Positions 26,563-34,799 of a DNA stretch of 64,000 nt are shown here, piece by piece. Below the pieces are notes generated by a model. The model was not told where the DNA came from. It searched no databases and worked only from the letters and a program-made list of their open reading frames with translations. The stretch covers positions 1 to 64,000 of the forward strand of contig JAFTFT010000021.1 of NCBI GenBank assembly GCA_017458335.1, written 5' to 3'. The position numbers and the translations under genes are program-made. The DNA is from Oscillospiraceae bacterium (GTDB taxonomy: Bacteria; Bacillota; Clostridia; Oscillospirales; Oscillospiraceae). How positions within the stretch are numbered: the stretch's first letter is position 1; each line of letters starts with the position of its first letter.

Positions 26563-27249
26563 ATGATGCAGGGATTCAGTCCGGTTGCCAGCAACAAGCT
26601 CTATATCCAGATTTACAATCAGCTCCATGACGCGATCATCAGCGGGCGCTTTCAGGTCGGGGACAAGCTCCCCAGTGAAAAAGAACTCTGTCAGGCCTTC
26701 AACGTGAGCCGCGTTCCCGTGAGAGAGGCGCTCTGCGCACTCGAACTGAACGGACTGGTGGATTCCATCCAGGGCGGCGGCGTTTACGTGAAGGCACAGC
26801 AGTCGGAAGAGGAGCTGCCGCAGGTCATTGAGCCCCAGGAGATTATCCGTGCCCGCATGGTGCTGGAGCCGGATATCGCCCGGGAGGCCGCGCTTCATCT
26901 GGATGAGGAAAACCGCAAAATCCTCGAAGAGATCCTGAAGAAGTTCCACGAGGAATCCAAGGTCGGCGTGATTACCAAAGAGACGGACCGAGCCTTTCAT
27001 CTTGCCCTGGCCAAGGCCAGCGGAAGCACCATGTATGTCATGATCATGGATCTGGTCTTCAAGGCGATGGAGCAGGAGCTCTGGGAGCTCATCCTCAGCA
27101 GGACCATTGCGACACAGCGCTATCAGGATCAGAACAACATGGAGCATATCCGCATCTGCGAAGCGATTCTGGACGGACGTGCGGACGACGCCAATGAGTT
27201 CATGAAGTCGCACATGGCGATGCTCTATGAGCGCTACTGGAGCGAATAA
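26563..27249 (+). CDS. GntR-family regulator, FadR subfamily
   Basis: A 228-residue transcription factor. Residues about 10-75 form the GntR winged helix (LHDAIISGRFQVGDKLPSEKELCQAFNVSRVPVREAL). Residues about 95-220 form an FCD all-helical ligand domain with likely metal-binding histidines and an Asp (DRAFHLALAKASG, HIRICEAILDGRADDANEFMKSHM). The family usually represses sugar-acid or organic-acid catabolism until the ligand binds. The operator at 20577 suggests it controls the adjacent operon. A second ATG lies 3 nt downstream of the chosen start. Confidence 0.93.
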   Translation: MMQGFSPVASNKLYIQIYNQLHDAIISGRFQVGDKLPSEKELCQAFNVSRVPVREALCALELNGLVDSIQGGGVYVKAQQSEEELPQVIEPQEIIRARMVLEPDIAREAALHLDEENRKILEEILKKFHEESKVGVITKETDRAFHLALAKASGSTMYVMIMDLVFKAMEQELWELILSRTIATQRYQDQNNMEHIRICEAILDGRADDANEFMKSHMAMLYERYWSE

Positions 27250-27278
27250 AAAAGTACAGCGAATCTATCCATAGAAAG

Positions 27279-27319
27279 CAGGAAACGGCATGAACATCGG
27301 TTCATGCCGTTTCCTGTTT
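27279..27319 (+). terminator. Terminator after the GntR gene
   Basis: A perfect 17-bp stem starting CAGGAAACGGCATGAAC (27279-27295 and 27300-27316) with an ATCG tetraloop, followed by TTT. It lies 30 nt after the stop and also faces the convergent surface-protein gene. Confidence 0.8.
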
Positions 27320-27377
27320 GAAGCGGTCTCTATTCGGAAAACAGAATTCCGGACGGAGTCCTGAAAACTCTTATTTG

Positions 27378-28889
27378 TCAGGGATTCACGGCCACGCCGT
27401 CCACGTACAGGGTAAAGCCGTTGAAGGAGATGTTTGCCGTGTCTCCGCTGAAGGAAGAGACATAGGTGTCTGCGGTCAGAGACCAGGTGCTGGTGCTGTC
27501 GAGCGTCACATCCACCGTCCCGGTTTCCGTGGAGACCGTGTCTCCTTTGGCGTTTACAATCTCACCGCTGACCGTGCCGGTAAAGCTGCTGCCGTTTATG
27601 AGATTCAGGGTCAGACCGGAATTGCTGCCCACGAGGATCGTCCCGCTGAGGGCCTGCCCGTCGGCGTTGAGCGTCGCGACGTTGCCCGCGCCGTTCCAGC
27701 CGTCGTCGCAGACGGAGAGGAGAACGTCGGAGGCGTCTTCGTTCCGGATTTCCACATCGCTCAGGTTGATAACGGCGTTGGTATTGGTCACATGGAACAC
27801 GTGGCCGTTTTTGCTGGTAAGGGAGCCGCCCGTCATGGTGAAGGATGAGGTGCCGCTGTCGGCGTCACCGGACATGGACTGATAGATCATGATGGTATCC
27901 AGAAACGTCGCGTTGCCGTTGCACTTCGTGTTGCTGGCGGTCAGGTCACAGTTGAGAAGGGTGATGGAGTTTTTCCCTTCGATGCAGACGCCTTCGGAGA
28001 GGTTGGAGGTCAGCACCGCGTTTTCGACGGTGATATCCGCCGTGGAATAGATGGCCGGGGAACCGAGGCCGTTGGAGGTGTAGCTGCCTCCGTCCACATG
28101 GACGGTGCCGCCGCCGCGGTCGGTGCGGATCGGCGCAGAGGAGCCGCCGGAGGTGGTGACCGTCAGATCATAGGCGTAGGTCGTACCGCCGCCCGTGGTC
28201 ATGATGCCGCCGGAGCCGCTGCCGGTGGTGGTGATCACGGTGTCGCGGATGACGACGGTAGTGCCGTCTCCTTCCGCGCCGTTGCGGCCGCCGTTTCCGC
28301 CGTAGGAGAAGACGCCGTTGGCACCGTCCGCGTCAGAAGTGATGGTTCCGCCGGTGATGGTCGTGGTGGAGCCGTCCTTGACCAGGACGGCCGCGTTAAG
28401 GCCGTAGAAGTTGCAGCTGTCACCGCCGTCGGAACTGCCGGATTTTACGACGGTCGGATTTGTGACAGTCACATCTTCTGCGGTGCTGATGAGCAGAGCG
28501 CTCTGGTCGACGGCAGCGGTTTCATACGTCAGGCTGTCCTGAGACTCAGCAGAGGTGATCTCCACGGCGCCGGAATAGTCGATGTCGCTGCTGCTGCCCG
28601 GGCCGCCTCCCGGCATTCCTCCGGGGCCGCCCATGCCGCCGTCAGGGGGTGTCCCCATGCCGCCGCCCGGTGCGCCGTCGGGAGGTGTGCCCATGCCGCT
28701 TCCCGGACCGCCCATCCCCTCAGGGGGCTCTCCGGGCGCTTCTCCGTCGGGCCTCTCGGGAGGCTGACCGCCGGTGAAAGCCGTATCGGGCATGCCGCTC
28801 TCCGCACTTGCGCTGACGGCGACGGCAGAGAAAGCCGTGATGATCATCACCATGGATAAGAAGAGACAAAACACTTTTTTGAAGTTCAT
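27378..28889 (-). CDS. Exported beta-helix surface protein with Gly/Pro-rich N-terminus
   Basis: A 503-residue exported protein. A signal peptide (to about residue 30) is followed by a low-complexity Gly/Pro/Asp/Glu/Met stretch to about residue 95 (GMGTPPDGAPGG-type repeats). Residues about 105-450 have many short TITGGTIT, VNITNSxI-like strands (for example TTITGGTITSDADGANGVF, FTMTGGSLTSKNGHVFHVTNT) that fit a right-handed parallel beta-helix as in adhesins and pectate-lyase-like proteins. No catalytic pectate lyase motif is seen. The function is probably surface adhesion or glycan binding. Its promoter shares a direct repeat with the tannase-like gene at 45480. Confidence 0.78.
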   Translation of the reverse strand: MNFKKVFCLFLSMVMIITAFSAVAVSASAESGMPDTAFTGGQPPERPDGEAPGEPPEGMGGPGSGMGTPPDGAPGGGMGTPPDGGMGGPGGMPGGGPGSSSDIDYSGAVEITSAESQDSLTYETAAVDQSALLISTAEDVTVTNPTVVKSGSSDGGDSCNFYGLNAAVLVKDGSTTTITGGTITSDADGANGVFSYGGNGGRNGAEGDGTTVVIRDTVITTTGSGSGGIMTTGGGTTYAYDLTVTTSGGSSAPIRTDRGGGTVHVDGGSYTSNGLGSPAIYSTADITVENAVLTSNLSEGVCIEGKNSITLLNCDLTASNTKCNGNATFLDTIMIYQSMSGDADSGTSSFTMTGGSLTSKNGHVFHVTNTNAVINLSDVEIRNEDASDVLLSVCDDGWNGAGNVATLNADGQALSGTILVGSNSGLTLNLINGSSFTGTVSGEIVNAKGDTVSTETGTVDVTLDSTSTWSLTADTYVSSFSGDTANISFNGFTLYVDGVAVNP

Positions 28890-28921
28890 AAACAGATGCT
28901 CCTTTTGTTTGATCTGAGGAG

Positions 28922-28952
28922 ACTATAGCAGGGCAAACTTAAAAGGACCTTA
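28922..28952 (-). promoter_or_regulatory. Promoter with TAAGG direct repeats (beta-helix gene)
   Basis: On the minus strand: TAAGG, 6 nt, TAAGT, 9 nt, then TATAGT (-10 at 28922-28927). The two pentamers are 11 bp apart and sit where a -35 would be, which suggests activation by an OmpR/PhoB-type response regulator. The same arrangement occurs before the gene at 45480. Confidence 0.6.
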
Positions 28953-29088
28953 GAATGGATCTCCGCCTGTCTGGGTTTGAAATGATGTGCTGTGCAGCAG
29001 AAGCTTCCCGAAAGAGATCATACAAGACACCGCCCTAAAAGGATAAGCAGGTTTTAGCAGAGAAGGAAGAAAATGACCATGAGATCTA

Positions 29089-29117
29089 TTGAAGAGCGGG
29101 CGGATTTCTGATATACT
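29089..29117 (+). promoter_or_regulatory. Promoter of the DMT exporter gene
   Basis: TTGAAG (29089-29094), a 17-nt spacer and TATACT (29112-29117). The rest of 28953-29222 shows no gene. Confidence 0.65.
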
Positions 29118-29222
29118 CTGCACGCGTCTCGCGGCCGATCAATGGTGTTTCGAAGAATTCGCAGGAATGCTTCGGGGGACCGGCGCCATGACGGATCGTA
29201 TGGAAGACAGGAGATACAACAG

Positions 29223-30104
29223 ATGAGTACAACCAGGGCAAAACTGCTTTTGATCGCGGTGTTTATCGCGAGGGGAACCTCTTTTCTTTTTTCGAAGGTC
29301 CTACTGCAGAGCCTGTCGCCGATGAGCATCCTCGCTGTGCGCTTCTGTCTTGCGTTCCTGGTTCTGGCTGTGGTGTTTTTTAAAAAACTGAGGAACTGCG
29401 ACCGGCCCGCCATGCACGGCGGCGTTCTGCTGGGAGTGCTGTATACGGTCTGCATGATGTTTGAGATGTACGGCCTTCGGCTGGTGGATACGGGCGTGGC
29501 TTCCCTGATCGAGAACATGGCGATTGTTCTGGTGCCTATTTATGTCGCGGTCCTGACGAGAACCATGCCCCGGAAGAAAACGATACTCTGCGCGTCTCTG
29601 GCCGTCGTCGGAGTCGGCTGCCTGTCGCTTACCCAACATGGTTCCTCGGGCAGCGGGTTCGGGATCCTGCTGACGATTCTGGCTGCCATGACCTATGCGG
29701 TCTGCATTCTGACAACAGAGAAGGTCAGCAGGCAGGCAGACCCGATCACGATCGGGATCATTCAGCTGGGCACCATGGGTGTGCTCAGCCTGATCATCTC
29801 TCTGGCAGCCGGAAGCTTTGCGGTGCCGCAGACCGGAACACAGTGGACGATGCTTCTGCTCCTGGTCCTGCTCTGCAGTTGTTTCGGATTTGCCTTTCAG
29901 CCTGTGGGGCAGAAATATGTCCCGGCGGAAACGGCGGCTGTCTTTACGGTGGTGAACCCGCTGACGGCGAGTGTTCTGGGGGTTACGGTTGCAAAGGAAG
30001 AGATCAGCGGGATGAAACTGCTCGGCTTCATCCTGATTTTGATGGCTCTGCTTCTGTACAATACCCAAATGAAAAAAGTTGAAAAAATCCGTGCAAATGG
30101 GTAA
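29223..30104 (+). CDS. DMT-superfamily transporter (EamA type)
   Basis: A 293-residue inner-membrane protein with ten hydrophobic helices in two EamA repeats. Typical segments are LLLIAVFIARGTSFLFSKVLLQ near the N-terminus, GLRLVDTGVASLIENMAIVLVPIYVAV at the end of the first repeat, and AAVFTVVNPLTASVLGVTVAKEEISGMKLLGFILIL in the second. The family exports metabolites or amino acids, or imports nucleotide sugars; the substrate cannot be told. The start at 29223 follows AGGAG; upstream in-frame codons lack a site. No regulator is adjacent. Confidence 0.9.
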   Translation: MSTTRAKLLLIAVFIARGTSFLFSKVLLQSLSPMSILAVRFCLAFLVLAVVFFKKLRNCDRPAMHGGVLLGVLYTVCMMFEMYGLRLVDTGVASLIENMAIVLVPIYVAVLTRTMPRKKTILCASLAVVGVGCLSLTQHGSSGSGFGILLTILAAMTYAVCILTTEKVSRQADPITIGIIQLGTMGVLSLIISLAAGSFAVPQTGTQWTMLLLLVLLCSCFGFAFQPVGQKYVPAETAAVFTVVNPLTASVLGVTVAKEEISGMKLLGFILILMALLLYNTQMKKVEKIRANG

Positions 30105-30165
30105 AATGATAAAAGAAAATGAGAAGCAAGAGAAAAAATAAAACACTGAAACAGGAGGCAGAACT

Positions 30166-31155
30166 ATGAGTATCAAACGAATCGGTGTGTTGACCAGCGG
30201 CGGAGATGCCCCCGGCATGAACGCGGCGGTGAGGGCGGTTGTGCGTACGGCACTGTCCTGCGGAATTGAATGCATCGGGATCCGCAGAGGATGGCAGGGG
30301 CTGATTAACGCCGATTTTGTGAAACTGGACAGCTCCAGCGTGGGGCATATCCTGTCCCGCGGCGGGACGATCCTGTATACCGCCCGGAGCGAAGATTTTA
30401 TGACCGAAAAGGGACGGGAGCGGGCTGTTATGACCTGCAAAATGCTTGGCCTGGACGGCATAGTTGCCATCGGCGGTGACGGCACGTTCCGCGGGGCATT
30501 GGAACTGTCGCGGCTCGGCGTCCCGGTGGTAGGGATTCCCGCCACCATTGACAACGATCTGGGCTGCTCGAACTATACCATCGGCTTCGACACCGCCTGC
30601 AACACCGCCATCGACTGCATCGACAAGCTGAGGGACACCATGCAGTCTCATGAGCGCTGCTCGGTTGTGGAGGTCATGGGCCGGAACGCGGGCTTCCTCG
30701 CGCTGTATGTGGGCATCGCCGTAGGCGCTACGGCGGTCCTCATTCCGGAGCATGAGGAAGACTTCCAGAAGAATGTGGTTGAGAGAATTCAGGCCTCCAG
30801 GCTTGCAGGCAATACCCACTTCATGATCGTCGTTGCCGAGGGAGCAGGAAGCGCCGTCGAAATCGGGAAACAGATCAAAGAAACAATCGGCATCGAGCCG
30901 CGTGTAACGGTCCTTGGACATATCCAGCGCGGCGGATCACCAAATGCGCGTGACCGGGAAATCGCGACCCGGATGGGCTATTACGCCGTGAGGGCTTTCG
31001 CGGAGGGACGTGGCAACACGATCATCGGAACAAAGGAAGGCGACATTGTGGAAATTCCGATCGAAGAAGCACTCGGCATGAAGAAACATCTTCAGATGGA
31101 GCGCTACAAGATCATGGAGGCAATGCAGTTCGGCCATGCGGCAAACAGTGACTGA
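30166..31155 (+). CDS. pfkA: 6-phosphofructokinase, ATP-dependent
   Basis: A 329-residue phosphofructokinase that converts fructose 6-phosphate to fructose 1,6-bisphosphate in glycolysis. Motifs are VLTSGGDAPGMNAAVRAVV (ATP loop), AIGGDGTFRGA, PATIDNDL with the catalytic Asp, and VVEVMGRNAGFLALYVGIA. GGDGT, with Gly rather than Asp at the fourth position, indicates ATP rather than pyrophosphate as donor. Length is normal for the bacterial allosteric type. AGGAGG precedes the start. It is not next to pyruvate kinase, with which it is often paired. Confidence 0.97.
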   Translation: MSIKRIGVLTSGGDAPGMNAAVRAVVRTALSCGIECIGIRRGWQGLINADFVKLDSSSVGHILSRGGTILYTARSEDFMTEKGRERAVMTCKMLGLDGIVAIGGDGTFRGALELSRLGVPVVGIPATIDNDLGCSNYTIGFDTACNTAIDCIDKLRDTMQSHERCSVVEVMGRNAGFLALYVGIAVGATAVLIPEHEEDFQKNVVERIQASRLAGNTHFMIVVAEGAGSAVEIGKQIKETIGIEPRVTVLGHIQRGGSPNARDREIATRMGYYAVRAFAEGRGNTIIGTKEGDIVEIPIEEALGMKKHLQMERYKIMEAMQFGHAANSD

Positions 31156-31219
31156 GCTTACCGGCAGGAATTCCATCGACCCATAGAGCGGCTTGTTTTG
31201 AGAAAGGGGTAATGGTACG

Positions 31220-32137
31220 ATGAAAAAGACAATATGCGTGTTCCTGACAGTCGTGATGATTCTTGCCATCGGGGCTTCAGCATCGGCTGAACAGCCGTAT
31301 CAGAACCCGGTCTATGAATTGTACAGTGCCGAGGGCGTTTATACCGACTCTGTCGGAAACGAAGAGACCTATTCCTATCATGTGCCACAGATCTTTGCCG
31401 ATTCACCGGCCGCCGATGAAATCAACGCAGAGATCGCCGCAAACTTTGGGGAACGGGTAGAAACGCAGTTCCGGAATATGGAAGGCGGCCACTCCCTCTG
31501 GTGTTGGGCCACCGAATGGCATTCCTACTGGAACGGGAGTCAGCTGTTTCTGCTCATCAAAGCGGATATAAACGGCGACTGTGATGAATACGGCGCATAC
31601 GGATATGATTTTGAAACGGACAGCCGGGTCACAAATGAGATGATTCTGAAACAGCGGGGGATCAGCGAGGAAGCGTATCTCGAGAACCTGAGAGAAGCCG
31701 CGCGTTCCAAGTTTGAGAAGGGGATCAGCGGTATTCCGGCGGATATACTGGAGACGACCGACTATGCCGAGCTGCTGGAAAGAACCTTGGAATGGCAGAC
31801 GCTGGATGAGCCGATGTTTGTCGACCAATACGGCGAGATCGAAACGATTGCGCTGATCGGTGCGATGGCCGGAGCCGGGCGGTATTATCATCTGCTTACA
31901 CCGTTTGTGCACCAGATCAGCATCCTCGGAGACCGCGATCTGGTTGCATCCTGCCCTGAAACGGCACATGCGGGAGACACCGTGACGGTCAGCCTTTACG
32001 ATGCCACGGACGGAGATCTTGAAATCTCCGTGGAAGGTGTGGACGGAACAAGAGTTGACTGGCTAGAATATCAGTTCGTCATGCCGGCACAGGATGTGGA
32101 AGTCAGGGTTGAGTTTATCGGCAACGGACTTGCATAA
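31220..32137 (+). CDS. Exported protein with DUF3298-like region
   Basis: A 305-residue exported protein. A signal peptide ends near residue 23 (ASASA). Residues about 30-220 resemble DUF4163/DUF3298-type proteins: YSYHVPQIFADSPAADEINAEI early and later a region on agitated beta strands and helices (LKADINGDCDEYGAYGYDFET). The C-terminal ~60 residues (VASCPETAHAGDTVTVSLYDATDGDLEISVEGVDG) look like a small beta-sandwich of the bacterial-repeat type. The function is unknown. GGGG precedes the start, and a strong terminator follows. Confidence 0.65.
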   Translation: MKKTICVFLTVVMILAIGASASAEQPYQNPVYELYSAEGVYTDSVGNEETYSYHVPQIFADSPAADEINAEIAANFGERVETQFRNMEGGHSLWCWATEWHSYWNGSQLFLLIKADINGDCDEYGAYGYDFETDSRVTNEMILKQRGISEEAYLENLREAARSKFEKGISGIPADILETTDYAELLERTLEWQTLDEPMFVDQYGEIETIALIGAMAGAGRYYHLLTPFVHQISILGDRDLVASCPETAHAGDTVTVSLYDATDGDLEISVEGVDGTRVDWLEYQFVMPAQDVEVRVEFIGNGLA

Positions 32138-32148
32138 AACGAAAGAAG

Positions 32149-32194
32149 GACTTCCGCAGTTCCAGCAGAGGGGAATGCGGGAGTCTTTTCTTTT
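32149..32194 (+). terminator. Rho-independent terminator after the DUF3298-like gene
   Basis: A 10-bp stem GACTTCCGCA / TGCGGGAGTC (32149-32158 and 32176-32185, one G-T pair) followed by TTTTCTTTT. Confidence 0.8.
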
Positions 32195-32253
32195 GGGAAA
32201 AGGCAATATTCCCGTCTGATGCAGCTGTAAGAGCAAAATCAAAAATGCATGGC

Positions 32254-32301
32254 TTGACAAGGAAAGCAAATTGTGTTAACATAAGGTTAGTATAAGCTAA
32301 C
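32254..32301 (+). promoter_or_regulatory. TetR gene promoter with candidate operator
   Basis: TTGACA (32254-32259), a 17-nt spacer and TAACAT (32277-32282) form a strong promoter. Directly downstream is an inverted repeat GTTAG-N6-CTAAC (32286-32301) that would let the TetR product repress its own gene. Confidence 0.65.
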
Positions 32302-32321
32302 AACGTGGACGGAGCAGATTT

Positions 32322-32930
32322 ATGCCACGGGATAAGACCGCAAATCACATCAGACTCTTGGCCGCCGCGCGGGAGGAGTTTCTCGAATATGGATTTGAGA
32401 AGGCCTCCATGCGCTCCATCGGAAAGCGCTGCGGCCTGACGGCGGCGGGAATTTACCGCCACTGCCGGGATAAAGAGGATCTGTTCGACCGGCTGGTTGC
32501 GCCTGCTGTCGAGCGGCTGAACACATGGCTGGAGGAACACGTTGCCCGCTATGTGGATATGGTCGAGAAGAACCGGGAACCGCGGTGGCATGACTCGTGG
32601 ATCGACATGATGCGGGAGCTTGTGTACCCCCATATGGAGGACTATCATCTGCTTCTGACGAAGTCTCACGGAACAAAATATGAGAATTTTCTGCACGACC
32701 TGACCGAAGGCGGACAGAGCCAGTTCCTTTCGTATTTCCCGCGGTTGAAAGAACGCGGCTATCCTGTCCGGGATATCCATCCTTCGGAACTGCACCTGCT
32801 GCTCTCCGCCTACTCGACCGCGCTGTTTGAGCCGGTGATCCACAATTACCCCCTGGAGGATGCGCTCCGCTGCCTGGATACGATCGAGGCCTTCTTCCTG
32901 CCCGGCTGGAAACAGTTGATGGGGTTTTAG
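32322..32930 (+). CDS. TetR/AcrR-family regulator
   Basis: A 202-residue regulator. The N-terminal helix-turn-helix is clear (AAREEFLEYGFEKASMRSIGKRCGLTAAGIYRHCRDKEDLF, about residues 14-53). The C-terminal ligand domain is all-helical and variable. It lies 120 nt upstream of a large importer/exporter operon on the same strand, and inverted repeats with the same GTTAG/CTAAC half-sites lie before its own gene and before that operon, so local repression is likely. GGAG precedes the start. Confidence 0.93.
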   Translation: MPRDKTANHIRLLAAAREEFLEYGFEKASMRSIGKRCGLTAAGIYRHCRDKEDLFDRLVAPAVERLNTWLEEHVARYVDMVEKNREPRWHDSWIDMMRELVYPHMEDYHLLLTKSHGTKYENFLHDLTEGGQSQFLSYFPRLKERGYPVRDIHPSELHLLLSAYSTALFEPVIHNYPLEDALRCLDTIEAFFLPGWKQLMGF

Positions 32931-33022
32931 CTTGTTTTTCCTTTTTACCAACACCGCCTATCCCTCGTTCAGGGGGATAGGCGATGGCTGTTTTCAGGGT
33001 TGGTGAACGGTCGGGCACGGTC

Positions 33023-33032
33023 GTTAGCTAAC
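33023..33032 (+). promoter_or_regulatory. Palindrome before the ABC/ECF operon
   Basis: GTTAGCTAAC is a perfect 10-bp palindrome 21 nt before the first ABC gene. It uses the same half-sites as the repeat before the TetR gene, but with no spacer, so the match is partial. It could be the operon's operator. Confidence 0.5.
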
Positions 33033-33053
33033 AAAAAAGTAGGAGGTTTGCGT

Positions 33054-34799
33054 ATGGAAGAAACAAAAAAGACTCAGTCGCCCATGGCCTGGGTGCTGGG
33101 CCAGACGGGTGATCACGGAGGACAGTATGTCCTGAGTGTGGTTCTGGCGGTTATCGGCGTCGCCTTCTCCCTTGCCCCTTATTTTGTCGTGATCGGCATC
33201 GTGCAGGGGCTGATGAGCGGGGTGAAGGACTTCTCGTTTTATCTGAGCCGCTGCCTGATCATGGCGGCGTTCTGGCTGGGGCGGGTGCTGTTCCACGCTC
33301 TGTCCACCGCCACCAGCCACAAGGCGACCTTCGCCGTGCTGGGAGAAATCCGAAAGCGCTGCATGGAAAAGCTGACGAGAATGCCGCTCGGCACCGTTCT
33401 GGAACAGAGTTCCGGCGCCCTGAAAAACACCCTCATCGAGCGGATCGACTCCATCGAGACGACACTTGCCCATATTGTACCGGAGTTTACGGCCAACCTG
33501 CTGATCCCGATCTTTATCCTGATCTATATCTTCACCATCGACTGGCGCATGGGTCTGGCTTCTCTCGCGACGGTGCCGCTGGGGCTGTTCTGCTACGTGT
33601 TCATGATGGCCGGCAGCGCGAAGTTCTATCAGCGCACCGTGACGGCCACCAAGGCCCTGAATGATACGGCGGTGGAGTATATCGGCGGCATTCAGGTCAT
33701 CAAGGTCTTCGGGAAGACCAAATCCAGCTATGAGCGTTTCGTCCACGACGCCTATGAGGCGGCCCACAGCTTCATCGACTGGATGCGCGCCAGCATCCTG
33801 CCCTTTACGTTCGCCATGGTGATCATGCCGGCCACGATGGTGAGCGTGCTGCCCATCGGCGGCCTGCTGGTCAGAAACGGCACTCTGAGTGCGCAGGACT
33901 TTGTGACAGTCATCATTCTCTCCGTCGGTGTCATCACCCCGATCATCACGATGATGAGCTATTCGGACGATTTCCGCACCATGGGCACCATCTTCGGAGA
34001 AGTTCGGGCCATCCTGGACGCGCCGGAGATGAACCGTCCGGCGGAAGGCGGCGCACCGGCGAAAAACGATCTGGAGCTCCGGGATGTGCACTTCGGCTAC
34101 CAGGAAAAGGAAGTGCTCCACGGCGTGTCCATGACAATCCCGGAGGGCAGCTTCGTGGCTTTCGTCGGCCCCAGCGGCAGCGGCAAGAGCACCATTGCCC
34201 GCCTGATCGCCTCTCTCTGGGATGTGTCAGACGGCAGCATCCGCATGGGCGGGCAGGATATCCGCCAAATTCCGCAGGAGGCCTACGCGGACCGGATTGC
34301 CTTCGTCTCCCAGGACAACTACCTCTTCAACATGACGGTGCGGGAGAACATCCGCATCGGCAGACCCTCCGCCACAGACGCGGAGGTGGAGGAGGCCGCG
34401 CGGCAGTCGGGCTGCCATGAGTTCATCATGGGCCTGGAGAAGGGCTATGACACGATGGTGGGCTCTTCCGGCGGGCACCTCTCCGGCGGCGAGCGGCAGC
34501 GCATCTCCATTGCCCGCGCCATGCTCAAGGCCGCGCCGGTGGTGATCCTCGACGAGGCCACCGCCTACACCGACCCCGAAAACGAGGCGGTGATCCAGCG
34601 CTCGGTCTCGAAACTCACCGAGGGCAAGACGCTGATTGTCATCGCGCACCGGCTCTCTACCGTCATGGACGCGGACCGGATCTATGTGATCCGCGACGGC
34701 AGAATCGACGATCAGGGAACGCATGAAGAACTGCTTCAGCACCACGGCCTGTATGAGGCCATGTGGAACGCACACATGGAGGTGAAGGACAATGGTTAA
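33054..34799 (+). CDS. ABC transporter, fused permease and ATPase (YbtP/IrtA-like)
   Basis: A 581-residue half transporter. Residues about 15-310 hold six membrane helices of the type IV exporter fold (VVLAVIGVAFSLAPYFVVIGIV); residues about 340-575 hold the ATPase with Walker A GPSGSGKST, signature LSGGERQR and Walker B VVILDEAT. The Walker-B next residues (TAYTDPENE) are normal. It pairs with the next gene, overlapping it by 8 nt. The branch includes importers of siderophores (YbtPQ, IrtAB) as well as exporters; the ECF genes that follow favour import. The start at 33054 follows AGGAGG. Confidence 0.92.
   Translation: MEETKKTQSPMAWVLGQTGDHGGQYVLSVVLAVIGVAFSLAPYFVVIGIVQGLMSGVKDFSFYLSRCLIMAAFWLGRVLFHALSTATSHKATFAVLGEIRKRCMEKLTRMPLGTVLEQSSGALKNTLIERIDSIETTLAHIVPEFTANLLIPIFILIYIFTIDWRMGLASLATVPLGLFCYVFMMAGSAKFYQRTVTATKALNDTAVEYIGGIQVIKVFGKTKSSYERFVHDAYEAAHSFIDWMRASILPFTFAMVIMPATMVSVLPIGGLLVRNGTLSAQDFVTVIILSVGVITPIITMMSYSDDFRTMGTIFGEVRAILDAPEMNRPAEGGAPAKNDLELRDVHFGYQEKEVLHGVSMTIPEGSFVAFVGPSGSGKSTIARLIASLWDVSDGSIRMGGQDIRQIPQEAYADRIAFVSQDNYLFNMTVRENIRIGRPSATDAEVEEAARQSGCHEFIMGLEKGYDTMVGSSGGHLSGGERQRISIARAMLKAAPVVILDEATAYTDPENEAVIQRSVSKLTEGKTLIVIAHRLSTVMDADRIYVIRDGRIDDQGTHEELLQHHGLYEAMWNAHMEVKDNG

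Noticed and set aside
30166-31155. Pyrophosphate-dependent phosphofructokinase
   Set aside because: The motif reads GGDGT, typical of ATP-dependent enzymes, whereas PPi enzymes have Asp at the fourth position.
32955-32983. Terminator between the TetR and ABC genes
   Set aside because: A good 10-bp stem is present, but no T run follows directly, so its role cannot be supported.
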